A stretch of 64,000 nt of DNA from Bacteroides thetaiotaomicron VPI-5482 (GTDB lineage: Bacteria; Bacteroidota; Bacteroidia; Bacteroidales; Bacteroidaceae). Positions 15,936 through 24,294 of the stretch are shown piece after piece. Every line of letters begins with the position of its first letter. Within the stretch, counting starts at the first letter, position 1. The position numbers and the translations under genes are program-made. The stretch lies in assembly GCF_000011065.1 (NCBI RefSeq), contig NC_004663.1:4588001-4652000 (forward strand), written 5' to 3'. The notes beneath the pieces are model-generated. The model saw nothing but the letters and a program-made list of their open reading frames with translations, was not told the origin of the DNA and did not search any database.

Positions 15936-18476
15936 ATGAAACAAAGATTAGGAATAGTGATTGCATTGTTTTGTCTTTCGCCAGCTATTTTTGCTCAGCA
16001 GAAGGCCGAAAAGAATGCACGTGAAGATAATGCTTCTTTCACATTCACTGAATCGCAATTGAATGAAGATGATGATGCAGCTCAAAGTGCATCTGCTTTT
16101 GTCTCTTCCAACAATGATGTGTACCTTTCTAATGTCGGCTACTTGTTTAGCCCGATGCGTTTTCGCGTCAGGGGCTATAATTCGCAGTACAGCGATACGT
16201 ATATTAATGGTGTTCTGTTCAATGATGTAGAAACCGGTCGTTTCAGCTATGGAATGATTGGAGGATTGAACGATGCGACACGTAATAAAGAAGGTATCGG
16301 TGCTTTTGAAATTAATAATTTCACCTTTGGCCCTATCGGTGGAGCTACTAATATCAATATGCGTGCCAGTCAATATGCAGCAGGATCAAAATTAAGTCTC
16401 TCCGGCTGTAATCGTAACTATATTCTGAGAGGTATGTATACCTATTCTACAGGTTTATTGAAGAATGGCTGGGCATTTACAGGTTCTCTCGGATATCGTT
16501 GGGCTAACGAAGGTGTTATTGAAGGTACATTCTATAATGCGTTCTCTTATTTTCTGGCAGCAGAGAAAGTCTTTAATGACAAACATAGCTTGTCTATAGC
16601 TACATGGGGGGCTCCTACAGAAAGAGGACAGCAAGGTGCCTCTACAGAAGAAGCTTATTATCTGGCTAATAGTCACTATTACAATCCAAACTGGGGTTAT
16701 CAGAATGGTGAAAAGCGTAACTCACGTGTTGTACGCTCTTTCGAGCCTTCTGCTATCGCATCTTGGGATTTTGATATCAATAAAGAAATGAAGCTGAAGA
16801 CAAGCGCAGGATTCAAATATAGTAATTATGGTACAAGTGCACTTGGATGGTCGGGCAATGCTGCCGATCCTCGTCCGGATTATTATAAGAAGCTGCCTAG
16901 TTCTATCTTTAATGTATATGATAAGTCGACAGTGCCGAGTGAAGATGAGTTGAATCTGTTCAATGAAGTAACAGAGCGCTGGAAAACCAGTAAGTCTACT
17001 CGTCAAATTGATTGGGATCAGATGTACTTTGCCAATCAGCAGGCCAATGCATTGGGAAAAGAGACCTTGTATTATCAGGAAGAACGTCATAATGACCAGT
17101 TAGCTTTCAATTTCAGTTCGATCTTCAATCATACGATTGACCAGCATAATAGCTATGTGGTCGGTTTAGCTGTGAATACTACTAAAGGTATGCACTATAA
17201 GAAGATGAAGGATTTGTTGGGTGGTGATTTATATACAGATGTTGATAAGTTCTCTGTCCGTGATTATGGTTATAACTCTTATGTGATTCAGAATGACTTG
17301 GACAATCCTAACAGACGTATCGGTGAAGGTGATAAGTTCGGTTATGACTATAATATCTTTGTAAATAAACAAAATGTATGGGCGCGTTATCAGGGTGATA
17401 ACGATGGACATTTCAATTATTTCGTATCAGGTAAGATCGGATCAGCGCAAATTAGCCGTGATGGAAAGATGCGTAATGGTCGTGCTCCTAAGAAATCTTT
17501 GGGAAGCAGTGGCACAGCTAAATTCCTGGAAGGTGCAGTGAAAGCTGGATTTACATATTCTATTAACGGTAATCATTCATTGATCCTGAACGCCGGTTAT
17601 GAGAACCGTGCTCCGTTGGCATATAACTCATTCATCGCTCCTCGTATCAAGAACGATTTTGCACATGGTTTGAGAACAGAGAAGATTTATAACGGTGAAT
17701 TGACTTATCGTTTCAATACTCCTATTGTTTCAGGACGTGTCACTGGATATTATACTCGTTTTAATGATCAGGTTGAAATGGATGCTTTCTACAATGATAA
17801 TGAAGCTCGTTTCACTTACCTTTCTATGAGCGGAATTGATAAGGAAAATTGGGGTGTGGAAGCTGCTGCAACTTTTAAACTCATGTCCAATCTGTCATTG
17901 ACAGCTATCGGTACGTGGTCTGATGCCCGTTATATGAATAATCCTACGGCTGTTCGTACTTATGAAAGTGAAAGTGAATCTAATATTGACCGCGTTTATT
18001 GTAAAGGACTTCGTGATAACGGAACACCGTTGTCTGTATATAGCCTCGGACTGGACTACAGCGTGAAAGGTTGGTTCTTTAACGTAACAGGAAATTATTA
18101 TCACCGTGTTTATCTGGACTTCTCTACTTACCGTCGTTTAGGTAGTGTATTAGGAAAGTATTCTGATGGCGCTGTAGATGCTAATGGTAATCCGGTAGGC
18201 TATAATGTACCGGAGCAGGAAGAATTGAATGGTGGTTTCATGCTTGACGCTTCTATTGGTAAATATATTCGTTTGAAGAATGGAAAGAGCCTGAGCATTA
18301 ACCTCAGTGTGAACAATATTCTTAATAATACGAACTTGCGTACTGGCGGATATGAGCAGAACCGTGATGATAGCTATGATGACGGAGAAGCACGTACATA
18401 TGTTTTCTCTAAGAACTCTAAGTACTATTATGCTCCTGCTTGCAATGCTTTCTTGAACATTGGATATAGATTCTAA
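15936..18476 (+). CDS. TonB-dependent outer-membrane receptor of the nuclease locus
   Basis: 846 residues with a signal peptide (MKQRLGIVIALFCLSPAIFAQ). A plug-like domain follows without the carboxypeptidase-regulatory N-terminal extension common in SusC proteins (about 40-140: DVYLSNVGYLFSPMRFRVRG, YINGVLFNDVETG, GGATNINMRASQYA). The rest is a large barrel with many aromatic strands and a terminal aromatic residue (NIGYRF). It is not SusC-like and has no SusD partner. It is first in a plus-strand operon followed within 32 nt by two surface lipoproteins, then by a nuclease. The context suggests uptake of nucleic-acid fragments, nucleotides or phosphate compounds. The substrate is inferred only from its neighbours. 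Confidence 0.8.
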   Translation: MKQRLGIVIALFCLSPAIFAQQKAEKNAREDNASFTFTESQLNEDDDAAQSASAFVSSNNDVYLSNVGYLFSPMRFRVRGYNSQYSDTYINGVLFNDVETGRFSYGMIGGLNDATRNKEGIGAFEINNFTFGPIGGATNINMRASQYAAGSKLSLSGCNRNYILRGMYTYSTGLLKNGWAFTGSLGYRWANEGVIEGTFYNAFSYFLAAEKVFNDKHSLSIATWGAPTERGQQGASTEEAYYLANSHYYNPNWGYQNGEKRNSRVVRSFEPSAIASWDFDINKEMKLKTSAGFKYSNYGTSALGWSGNAADPRPDYYKKLPSSIFNVYDKSTVPSEDELNLFNEVTERWKTSKSTRQIDWDQMYFANQQANALGKETLYYQEERHNDQLAFNFSSIFNHTIDQHNSYVVGLAVNTTKGMHYKKMKDLLGGDLYTDVDKFSVRDYGYNSYVIQNDLDNPNRRIGEGDKFGYDYNIFVNKQNVWARYQGDNDGHFNYFVSGKIGSAQISRDGKMRNGRAPKKSLGSSGTAKFLEGAVKAGFTYSINGNHSLILNAGYENRAPLAYNSFIAPRIKNDFAHGLRTEKIYNGELTYRFNTPIVSGRVTGYYTRFNDQVEMDAFYNDNEARFTYLSMSGIDKENWGVEAAATFKLMSNLSLTAIGTWSDARYMNNPTAVRTYESESESNIDRVYCKGLRDNGTPLSVYSLGLDYSVKGWFFNVTGNYYHRVYLDFSTYRRLGSVLGKYSDGAVDANGNPVGYNVPEQEELNGGFMLDASIGKYIRLKNGKSLSINLSVNNILNNTNLRTGGYEQNRDDSYDDGEARTYVFSKNSKYYYAPACNAFLNIGYRF

Positions 18477-18507
18477 ATAAATGGGCAAATTAATACAAGG
18501 AAATGAT

Positions 18508-19341
18508 ATGAAAAAGATAACATTTATTTTATCTGCCGCGTTGTTGCTGACATTAGGCGTTTCGTCATGTATGGACGACTTTGATACGCCTGTGACAGGG
18601 AACGCTTATGGTAATAACACTATAAAAGAGCAACGGACTATTTCGATTGCTAATCTGAAGGAAAAATACAGTTCAGTAATTTCGGCAAATCAGTTTCAGA
18701 CAGTTACTGAAGAAACTCGGATTTCCGGTGTAGTAGTAGGTGATGACGAAAGTGGAAATATCTACAAACAGCTGATTGTGGCTGATGAAACAGGAGCTAT
18801 TGTGGTAGGTATTAACTCTACTGGCATCTATGCTAATTGCCCTGTTGGACAGAAAGTGGTGATTGACTGTGAAAACTTGAATGTAGGTGGATACGGAATG
18901 CAAGCTCAGATAGGTACTACCTACAAAGGAGCCATTGGACGTATGGACTTGGCTGTATGGTTGGATCATGTCAGAGTAATCAATAAACCTCAATTGTGGT
19001 ATGACGAGCTTATTCCAATGGAACTTACCGGCGCTCAGCTGAAAGCTTATGATAAAGACTTGGCGCCTGTACTTGTGATGTTCAAGGATGTTACAATTAA
19101 AGAAGCGGATGGTACTGCTACTTTTGCTCCTGAAGATTTGAAGGATGGTGGTAATGGAGTAAACCGTACATTGGTGTTGGATGATAATTCAACATTGACG
19201 TTCCGTACCAGCACTTATGCTAATTTCTCAACCGAAGTGATGCCGACAGGTAAAATTAATGTGATAGGTATTCTGAGCCGTTATAATAGTACATGGCAAA
19301 TTGTAGCTAGAACATATAGTGATATTCAAAGAAATAACTAA
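18508..19341 (+). CDS. DUF5689 OB-fold surface lipoprotein
   Basis: 277 residues starting at the internal Met of 18508, which begins a clean lipoprotein signal (MKKITFILSAALLLTLGVSS-C). An upstream ATG at 18481 would add nine polar residues ahead of it. The body matches the DUF5689 pattern: ISIANLKEKYSS, TRISGVVVGDDESGNIYKQL, VADETGAIVVGIN, PVGQKVVIDCENL, GRMDLAVWLDHVRV, and a second strand set near the C terminus (GVNRTLVLDDNSTLTFRTS, GKINVIGILSRYNSTWQI). DUF5689 looks like an OB-fold and is often found next to secreted nucleases, so nucleic-acid binding is a reasonable guess. It follows the TonB receptor by 31 nt. Confidence 0.78.
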   Translation: MKKITFILSAALLLTLGVSSCMDDFDTPVTGNAYGNNTIKEQRTISIANLKEKYSSVISANQFQTVTEETRISGVVVGDDESGNIYKQLIVADETGAIVVGINSTGIYANCPVGQKVVIDCENLNVGGYGMQAQIGTTYKGAIGRMDLAVWLDHVRVINKPQLWYDELIPMELTGAQLKAYDKDLAPVLVMFKDVTIKEADGTATFAPEDLKDGGNGVNRTLVLDDNSTLTFRTSTYANFSTEVMPTGKINVIGILSRYNSTWQIVARTYSDIQRNN

Positions 19342-19362
19342 TAAAATAAATATTCAACTATT

Positions 19363-21327
19363 ATGAAAAAGATTCTAAATGCTTTATTCTTGACTATAAT
19401 AACGTTAGTCACATTTAGTTGTAGTGATGTTCCTGCTCCTTATGATATCAATGGAGGAGGAAACGGCGAAGGACCTGCCTTGACTGGAGATGGTACGAAA
19501 GAGAATCCATATGACATAGCAAGTGCTATGACGAAACAGGATAACTCAGAAGCTTGGGTGATGGGATATATTGTAGGGTGCATTAATGATAAGAGTATTT
19601 CGACTGATGCTGTATTTGCACCTCCTTTTACAAATGCCGCAAATATTTTGATTGCTGCTGATGCGGATGAGACAGATTACAAGAAATGTATTCCAGTACA
19701 GCTAGTGTCTCAAACAGATGTTCGTGCTGCATTAAATTTGGTTGACAATGGTGGAAACTTGGGTAAAGCTGTTGTAATTAAAGGACAGTTGACGAAATAT
19801 TTTGGAGTTGCTGGTCTTAAGAGTCCTACTGCTGCGGTTCTTGATGGTAAAGATATTGGAGATGGTGGTGACCCGGAACCTGGTGATAAAGATAATCCGC
19901 TAGGCTTGGACGATTCAAAGAAAAATAATACTTTTTCTGCTGATTTTGAAGATTTGGTAGCAAATAGTGATTATGAACTGGAAGGTTGGTATAATGTTGC
20001 TGTAGAAGGTGGTAGACGCTGGCAAGGAAAGACATTTAATAATACCACGACAGGTAAAACCGATAAATATATTCAAGCTACCTCTTATGGTGGTACTGGT
20101 GAAAAATTTGAATGTTGGTTTGCAACTCCTGCCTTTGAGGTGGATCAAGTTAAGGATAAAAAAGTATCTTTCGATTGCGCTGTATACAATTATGCAACTG
20201 CTTCTGCTAATTCTAAATTGGAAGTTTATTTCCTTCAATTAGTGGATGGTAAGATGGTTTCTACTGCGATAAATGTAGCAGGGATGCCAACAACAGATAA
20301 TACATGGGTATCATTGACAGCAGATTTGAGTGCTCAAGCTGGTAAAACAGGATTTGTTGGATTTAAATATACAAGTACTAGCTCTTCTGAAGCGTTAAGT
20401 TATCGATTGGATAATATTAAAGCGGGACCAGCTGAAGGTGGAGAAGATCCTGATCCTTCAGGAGAAACTGTTGTAGTAACTAAAGATCAGTCTTATGAAG
20501 AAACCTTTGCCTCAGCATTTGGAAAATTTACAATAGATAATAAAGAACTGGGAGGATTAGAAGCTGTTTGGACGATTGATGCAAGTTATAAATGTGCAAT
20601 AGCAAGTGCTTTTAAGGATGCTGCTGGTATTGTTGCTGAAAGTTGGTTAGTATCACCAATTATAGATATGACTTCTATATTATCTACAGATGATATTAAT
20701 TTGTCATTTACTCAGATGTCCCAAAAACAGGGTGATGCAAATGAATATATGTTGAAAATTAAAAATGTAAGTGATAACGGGGCTTGGGAAAATCTAACGT
20801 TTGAACAACCGGAAGCCGGATTTAAAGCAATGTTAGTAAACATAAAGCTACAGGTTTATGCTGGTAAGAAAATACAGTTAGCATTTGTATATAAGAATGC
20901 TAAGACTGATTCTGCACCTAAATGGGAAATTCAGAATGTGAAAATTGGTGTAACACCAGGTGTGCCAGGTGGAACAGAGGATGATCCTTTAACTTGTGCA
21001 GAAGTGATAGCCTTGAATAATACTGCAGCAGGTCCTTATTATGTGAAAGGCTATATCATAGGTTTTGCAAGTAGCGCTACTAGTTTCGTGTTCAGCAATT
21101 TTACAGATAAGCAGAATACTAATATTGTTATTGCTGATTCAAAAACTGAGACTGAAACTACTAAGTGTGTTATTGTAAAATTACCCAATGGTGATATGCG
21201 TTCTGGGCTTAACTTGTATAACAACCCAACTAACTTAGGAAAATTAGTCTCTATTAAAAGTACATTGGGTGCATATTTTAAAGTACCAGGTTTAACTAAT
21301 CCTACCGAATATAAGTTCGTTGAATAA
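19363..21327 (+). CDS. Multidomain surface lipoprotein: OB-fold (DUF6359-like), two jelly-roll domains, second OB-fold
   Basis: 654 residues with a lipoprotein signal (LITLVTFS-C). An N-terminal domain (GTKENPYDIASAM, AWVMGYIVGC, NILIAADADETDYKKCIPVQL, GNLGKAVVIKGQLTKYFGVAG) recurs at the C terminus (DDPLTCAEVIAL, YYVKGYIIGFA, TNIVIADSKTETETTKCVIVKLP, TNLGKLVSIKSTLGAYFKVPG). Both copies resemble DUF6359-type OB domains. Between them are two choice-of-anchor-J-like beta-sandwiches separated by Pro/Asp linkers. With no enzymatic motifs, it is probably a surface binding protein that holds nucleic acid or protein-nucleic acid complexes for the nucleases. It starts 21 nt after the DUF5689 gene and ends just before a strong terminator. 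Confidence 0.75.
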   Translation: MKKILNALFLTIITLVTFSCSDVPAPYDINGGGNGEGPALTGDGTKENPYDIASAMTKQDNSEAWVMGYIVGCINDKSISTDAVFAPPFTNAANILIAADADETDYKKCIPVQLVSQTDVRAALNLVDNGGNLGKAVVIKGQLTKYFGVAGLKSPTAAVLDGKDIGDGGDPEPGDKDNPLGLDDSKKNNTFSADFEDLVANSDYELEGWYNVAVEGGRRWQGKTFNNTTTGKTDKYIQATSYGGTGEKFECWFATPAFEVDQVKDKKVSFDCAVYNYATASANSKLEVYFLQLVDGKMVSTAINVAGMPTTDNTWVSLTADLSAQAGKTGFVGFKYTSTSSSEALSYRLDNIKAGPAEGGEDPDPSGETVVVTKDQSYEETFASAFGKFTIDNKELGGLEAVWTIDASYKCAIASAFKDAAGIVAESWLVSPIIDMTSILSTDDINLSFTQMSQKQGDANEYMLKIKNVSDNGAWENLTFEQPEAGFKAMLVNIKLQVYAGKKIQLAFVYKNAKTDSAPKWEIQNVKIGVTPGVPGGTEDDPLTCAEVIALNNTAAGPYYVKGYIIGFASSATSFVFSNFTDKQNTNIVIADSKTETETTKCVIVKLPNGDMRSGLNLYNNPTNLGKLVSIKSTLGAYFKVPGLTNPTEYKFVE

Positions 21328-21351
21328 CTAATAACTGGATATAAGGTAATA

Positions 21352-21388
21352 AGGAGTATACTGATGTAATATAGTATACTCCTTTTTT
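21352..21388 (+). terminator. Intra-operon rho-independent terminator
   Basis: AGGAGTATACT (21352-21362) and AGTATACTCCT (21373-21383) form a perfect 11-bp stem, with a run of six T at 21383-21388. It lies 24 nt after the surface lipoprotein and only 14 nt before the NUC1 start, leaving no room for a separate normal promoter. It probably lowers nuclease expression by partial termination. Confidence 0.85.
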
Positions 21389-21402
21389 AACAAAAATGAA
21401 TT

Positions 21403-22284
21403 ATGAGATTTTTTAATAGAAGTGTTGTTTTATTGATTTGTTGTACATTTTTCCTTGTATCTTGTAGCAAAGATGATGAAGATGAAAATAAAGAAAATAT
21501 AGCATTTAGTCCTATTGAACTTCCTGCTTTACGCAATGGCGCTGATGATATTTTTTTATCTCCAACTACTACATTTAATGGTCAACAAGTAATTACTTAT
21601 AGTATGGAGTATGACAAGAGTAAAAAGCACGCTCGTTGGGTGGCCTTTAAATATTATAATGTAACAGGACAAACAAATTGGAACCGTAATGACTGGAAAC
21701 AGACAGAATGGGGTGGTGATCCTTGGCAATCTGATCCGAATATTCCCCAGGCTGATCAACGGGTACAAAGTGACTTTGGAAAGCAAGGTTATGATCGTGG
21801 GCATATTTGTGCTTCTTCAGATCGTCTTTATTCAAAAGATGCCAATGAGCAAACTTTCTATTATAGCAATATGAGTCCTCAGAAGAATTATTTTAATGGA
21901 ACTAAGGGTATTTGGAATGATTTGGAAGGGAAAGTTCGTACTTGGGGGCGAAGTAGTACTTTTCGTGATACTCTGTATGTTGTGAAAGGTGGGACTATAG
22001 ATAAAGAAAACCAAATATGGACATATATTGGTGGAGATAAATCGAAACCTGTTCCTAAATATTATTTTATGGCATTACTTTGTAAAAAGGGGGAAACTTA
22101 TAAAGCCATTGGTTTTTGGCTAGATCAAAGTACTACAGTAAAGCCTGCATTATCTGAATGTGCTAAAACAATTGACGAACTGGAAGAATTAACAGGATTG
22201 GACTTCTTCCATAATTTGCCGGACAACTTAGAGAATGCTGTAGAATCTAAGTACGCAATATCTGCTTGGACCGGACTGCAATAG
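21403..22284 (+). CDS. Secreted NUC1 DNA/RNA non-specific endonuclease, lipoprotein
   Basis: 293 residues with a lipoprotein signal (FFLVS-C), a short acidic linker and a complete Serratia-type nuclease domain. The catalytic motif is canonical: YDRGHICASSDR, with metal ligand Asn in YYSNMSPQ and Glu in GIWNDLEGKVRTWG. It is a paralogue of the minus-strand nuclease but lacks the BACON domain and keeps the Asp of DRGH. The shared C-terminal pattern (GFW, IDELEELTGLDFFHNLPD, W) shows close relation. It is last in the plus-strand operon after a strong hairpin, so it may be made at low level. It is probably surface-anchored and degrades extracellular DNA and RNA. Confidence 0.88.
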   Translation: MRFFNRSVVLLICCTFFLVSCSKDDEDENKENIAFSPIELPALRNGADDIFLSPTTTFNGQQVITYSMEYDKSKKHARWVAFKYYNVTGQTNWNRNDWKQTEWGGDPWQSDPNIPQADQRVQSDFGKQGYDRGHICASSDRLYSKDANEQTFYYSNMSPQKNYFNGTKGIWNDLEGKVRTWGRSSTFRDTLYVVKGGTIDKENQIWTYIGGDKSKPVPKYYFMALLCKKGETYKAIGFWLDQSTTVKPALSECAKTIDELEELTGLDFFHNLPDNLENAVESKYAISAWTGLQ

Positions 22285-22315
22285 AATAAAACTTGTTTGT
22301 TATAGATATAATTAG

Positions 22316-22373
22316 ACCTTCATCTTCCACTTCTTCCTATCGATAGGAGATTAAAGTGGGGGATGAAGGTTTT
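22316..22373 (+). terminator. Terminator hairpin after the nuclease operon
   Basis: ACCTTCATC (22316-22324) pairs with GATGAAGGT (22362-22370). An inner CCTATCGATAGG palindrome and a short T run follow the pattern of a terminator. Confidence 0.75.
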
Positions 22374-22455
22374 GGGTTATATAGGAATATGCTCTGATAG
22401 CTTAGTGTTATTGAACTCATATTTAAATAAGACATAGATTAGTTGTATAATGGTT

Positions 22456-22896
22456 TTATAACTTTTGTCTATTGCTGATCTTCATCCACAATTTTTCCCA
22501 CCATCCACTTTCAGCTTTACTTAGCATATCAGAGGTTATCGTGATTATCTTTTCTCTTAACTTGTTCTGTTTGGTTGCCATCGCATACTGCCTTTCCAGC
22601 ACTGAAATTCTACGCTTTTTGTATTGAAGGTCTTTTTCTTGTAGCTCAATGACTTCCATGTACAGTTTACACACTTCAGACTGATTGATACAGAGTTGTT
22701 CTAGTGTGCGGATATATCCTGTTGTGGGAAGATTCTTGCGCAGGTACATAAATTTCTGAAGGCTCTTTTCGTCTATGATAAGAGTAGTTTCAGTGAAATA
22801 TGCGGTGATTGCTTCCATTTCTGCCCACAAACAGATGTCTTCTTCTTTGACTCCGTACTTGTGCGCCGCTTCGTCTATGCTAATCCATTTCGGCAT
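22456..22896 (-). CDS. Hypothetical protein with N-terminal excisionase-like HTH and coiled coil
   Basis: 146 residues with no signal peptide. The N terminus (MPKWISIDEAAHKYGVKEEDICLWAE) reads like a MerR/excisionase-type helix-turn-helix. The middle (EVCKLYMEVIELQEKDLQYKKRRISVLERQ) is a likely coiled coil, and the end is amphipathic with Trp residues (SGWWEKLWMKIS). I do not recognise a named family. The 5' side is about 1.6 kb of non-coding DNA that begins with two large palindromes. Those palindromes could be its leader RNA or an unrelated element. It converges on the nuclease operon. Confidence 0.55.
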   Translation of the reverse strand: MPKWISIDEAAHKYGVKEEDICLWAEMEAITAYFTETTLIIDEKSLQKFMYLRKNLPTTGYIRTLEQLCINQSEVCKLYMEVIELQEKDLQYKKRRISVLERQYAMATKQNKLREKIITITSDMLSKAESGWWEKLWMKISNRQKL

Positions 22897-22953
22897 AGTG
22901 TTTCTTTGTTTATGCGTTTAACAAAAAAGAGCGAATAACTCTTGCCAAGCATG

Positions 22954-23060
22954 GTGCAACAAGCATCCCTGCATTTTGCTTTCTAGTCGGAGGGTTATGG
23001 GGTATGGGGATTATGTAGGGGAACCGACCGGATACAAAAAAGACATGGATGCTGTTGAAC
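22954..23060. other. Large imperfect palindrome A (107 bp)
   Basis: GTGCAACAAGCATCC at the left end pairs, with one bulge, to GGATGCTGTTGAAC at the right end. A GTCGG/CCGAC stem encloses a G-rich loop in the middle. It could fold as a structured RNA on either strand or be a small mobile element. It directly abuts palindrome B. Confidence 0.45.
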
Positions 23061-23248
23061 CATTATCCGGTCTTGAGGTCTTAGCAAAACCCTTAGAAAG
23101 ATAATGATAACAACAGACATCCACGTCAATCGTTTATATATAACACATCTATAACTGATATGTTGATATACAGCCATCCACGTGGAGTATCTGTTGTATC
23201 ATCCCTCTTCTAAATGAAATTGCTAAGTTTCAAGACCGAGAGATAATA
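23061..23248. other. Large imperfect palindrome B (188 bp)
   Basis: The two halves align almost end to end as inverted copies. CGGTCTTGA (23068-23076) pairs with 23230-23238. CTTAGCAA (23080-23087) pairs with 23220-23227. CAACAGA (23111-23117) pairs with 23190-23196, and CCACG (23121-23125) with 23181-23185, around an AT-rich loop. The long bulged hairpin shape is compatible with a non-coding RNA or a miniature transposable element. The sequence alone does not decide. Confidence 0.5.
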
Positions 23249-23469
23249 CGTTATTTACTCCAATTAAGTTGTAAAAACCACTACCCGCTTATTACATCTC
23301 GCTGATGCGCAGAAAGTGTACAGCAAAGATATATGTTTTTTCGGAATAAAGTGGGAGAATGGGAATAAATAAAAGAAGTCTGGTATTTAGAATGATTTTT
23401 TGTGTTTAAGAGATGTTATTTCAAGGTGTTGTTGCCATTAATATCACTTAGCACATTTATCTCCTTCGT

Positions 23470-23526
23470 AAAGCAATGCTTTGTATCTTCAAAAGCTATG
23501 CTTTATGGTTGCTAAAGCATTGCTTT
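23470..23526. repeat. Three 13-bp palindromes at 22-bp period
   Basis: AAAGCAATGCTTT (23470), AAAGCTATGCTTT (23492) and AAAGCATTGCTTT (23514) start exactly 22 bp apart. Each is a near-perfect palindrome, while the spacers differ. The flanking DNA of 23249-23469 shows no gene. Confidence 0.8.
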
Positions 23527-23655
23527 AAATAACCATACAGCAGATGTTACGAGTGTCGCCTTCACCTTCACTTTTTCCTCTCAACCTTTTATTAATCAGT
23601 GATCTCGGGTGAAGGGACGGCTATTCACCTAGTGAGTGGAGAAAACATTGTAAGT

Positions 23656-23780
23656 GTTTGAAATAAACTATCAATGGTTTGAAACAAACATTGGGAAGAA
23701 AAAAATAATCTATTAGCATCTTTTTATTAGGTTATAGCTAATACGAATATCATTATAGCAAAAACAAATTAGCTTATAGC
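23656..23780. repeat. Two further families of phased repeats at 21-bp period
   Basis: GTTTGAAATAAAC (23656) and GTTTGAAACAAAC (23677) are palindrome-like and 21 bp apart. They are followed by TATTAGC (23711) and TTATAGC (23732, 23753, 23774), each step exactly 21 bp. From 23781 to 24159 there are only scattered GTGAAGG motifs, one of which forms a GGGTGAAG/CTTCACCC hairpin, and no supported gene. Confidence 0.65.
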
Positions 23781-24159
23781 AAAGTGAACGATGTCTTTAT
23801 GATTACATATGAAAATTGGGTGAAGGATCGGTGAAGGGCGATATGCTTCACCCGTTATCACTTATGAATAAAAGGTTTCGAAGAAAAGGTGAAGGCTACC
23901 CTTCTATTTGAAAATTTATAGTATGGCGTATAAAAGCATCTGGCTTTGATGGGAAGGGGGCGTTTCAGCGCAAGAATTTCTGACATTATACAACTCATAC
24001 AAGTTGCTTGGTATATGGTTGATGCAAGCTCAAGAGAAGGGAAATCAAGGTGATGCCTGCATGGAAGTGGATGTGCAATAAAATGAAAAACGATTCTCTG
24101 ATATATCAGGAATTACTTGATATTAATGGCAAATAAAATATGGGTTCTAAATATAATAC

Positions 24160-24294
24160 CTTTTAGTGTACAACTTAATCTCTTTTAGTGAATGAATTAA
24201 TTCGTCTGCCTATAGGCAAAGTTGCGTTTGCCTATAGGCAACCTTTCGTCCGGCTATAGGCGGACGAAAAGATGCCTATAGCCGGACGAATTAA
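24160..24294. repeat. 22-bp phased array with CTATAG cores
   Basis: CTTTTAGTG starts at 24160 and 24182. CTATAG cores start at 24210, 24232, 24254 and 24276, every step exactly 22 bp. The CTATAG units are embedded in palindromes (GCCTATAGGC twice, CGTCCG...CGGACG once). An outer inverted repeat (TTAATTCGTC...GACGAATTAA) wraps the last four. The remaining 24295-24583 shows nothing further apart from the leader of the next gene. Confidence 0.8.

Noticed and set aside
22954..23060. Resemblance of palindrome A ends (GTGCAAC ... GTTGAAC) to integron attC R boxes
   Set aside because: The right end fits GTTRRRY, but the left end breaks the RYYYAAC rule, there is no integron integrase or cassette array, and palindrome B does not repeat the pattern.
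23950..24081. Short open frame ending ...LYNSYKLLGIWLMQAQEKG... that looks protein-like
   Set aside because: It has no start codon context (a stop lies directly upstream), is only about 43 codons and has no recognisable family. It may be a gene remnant but cannot be supported.
24160..24294. CRISPR array
   Set aside because: The period is only 22 bp with a 6-10 bp core and no separate repeat and spacer units. No cas genes are nearby.
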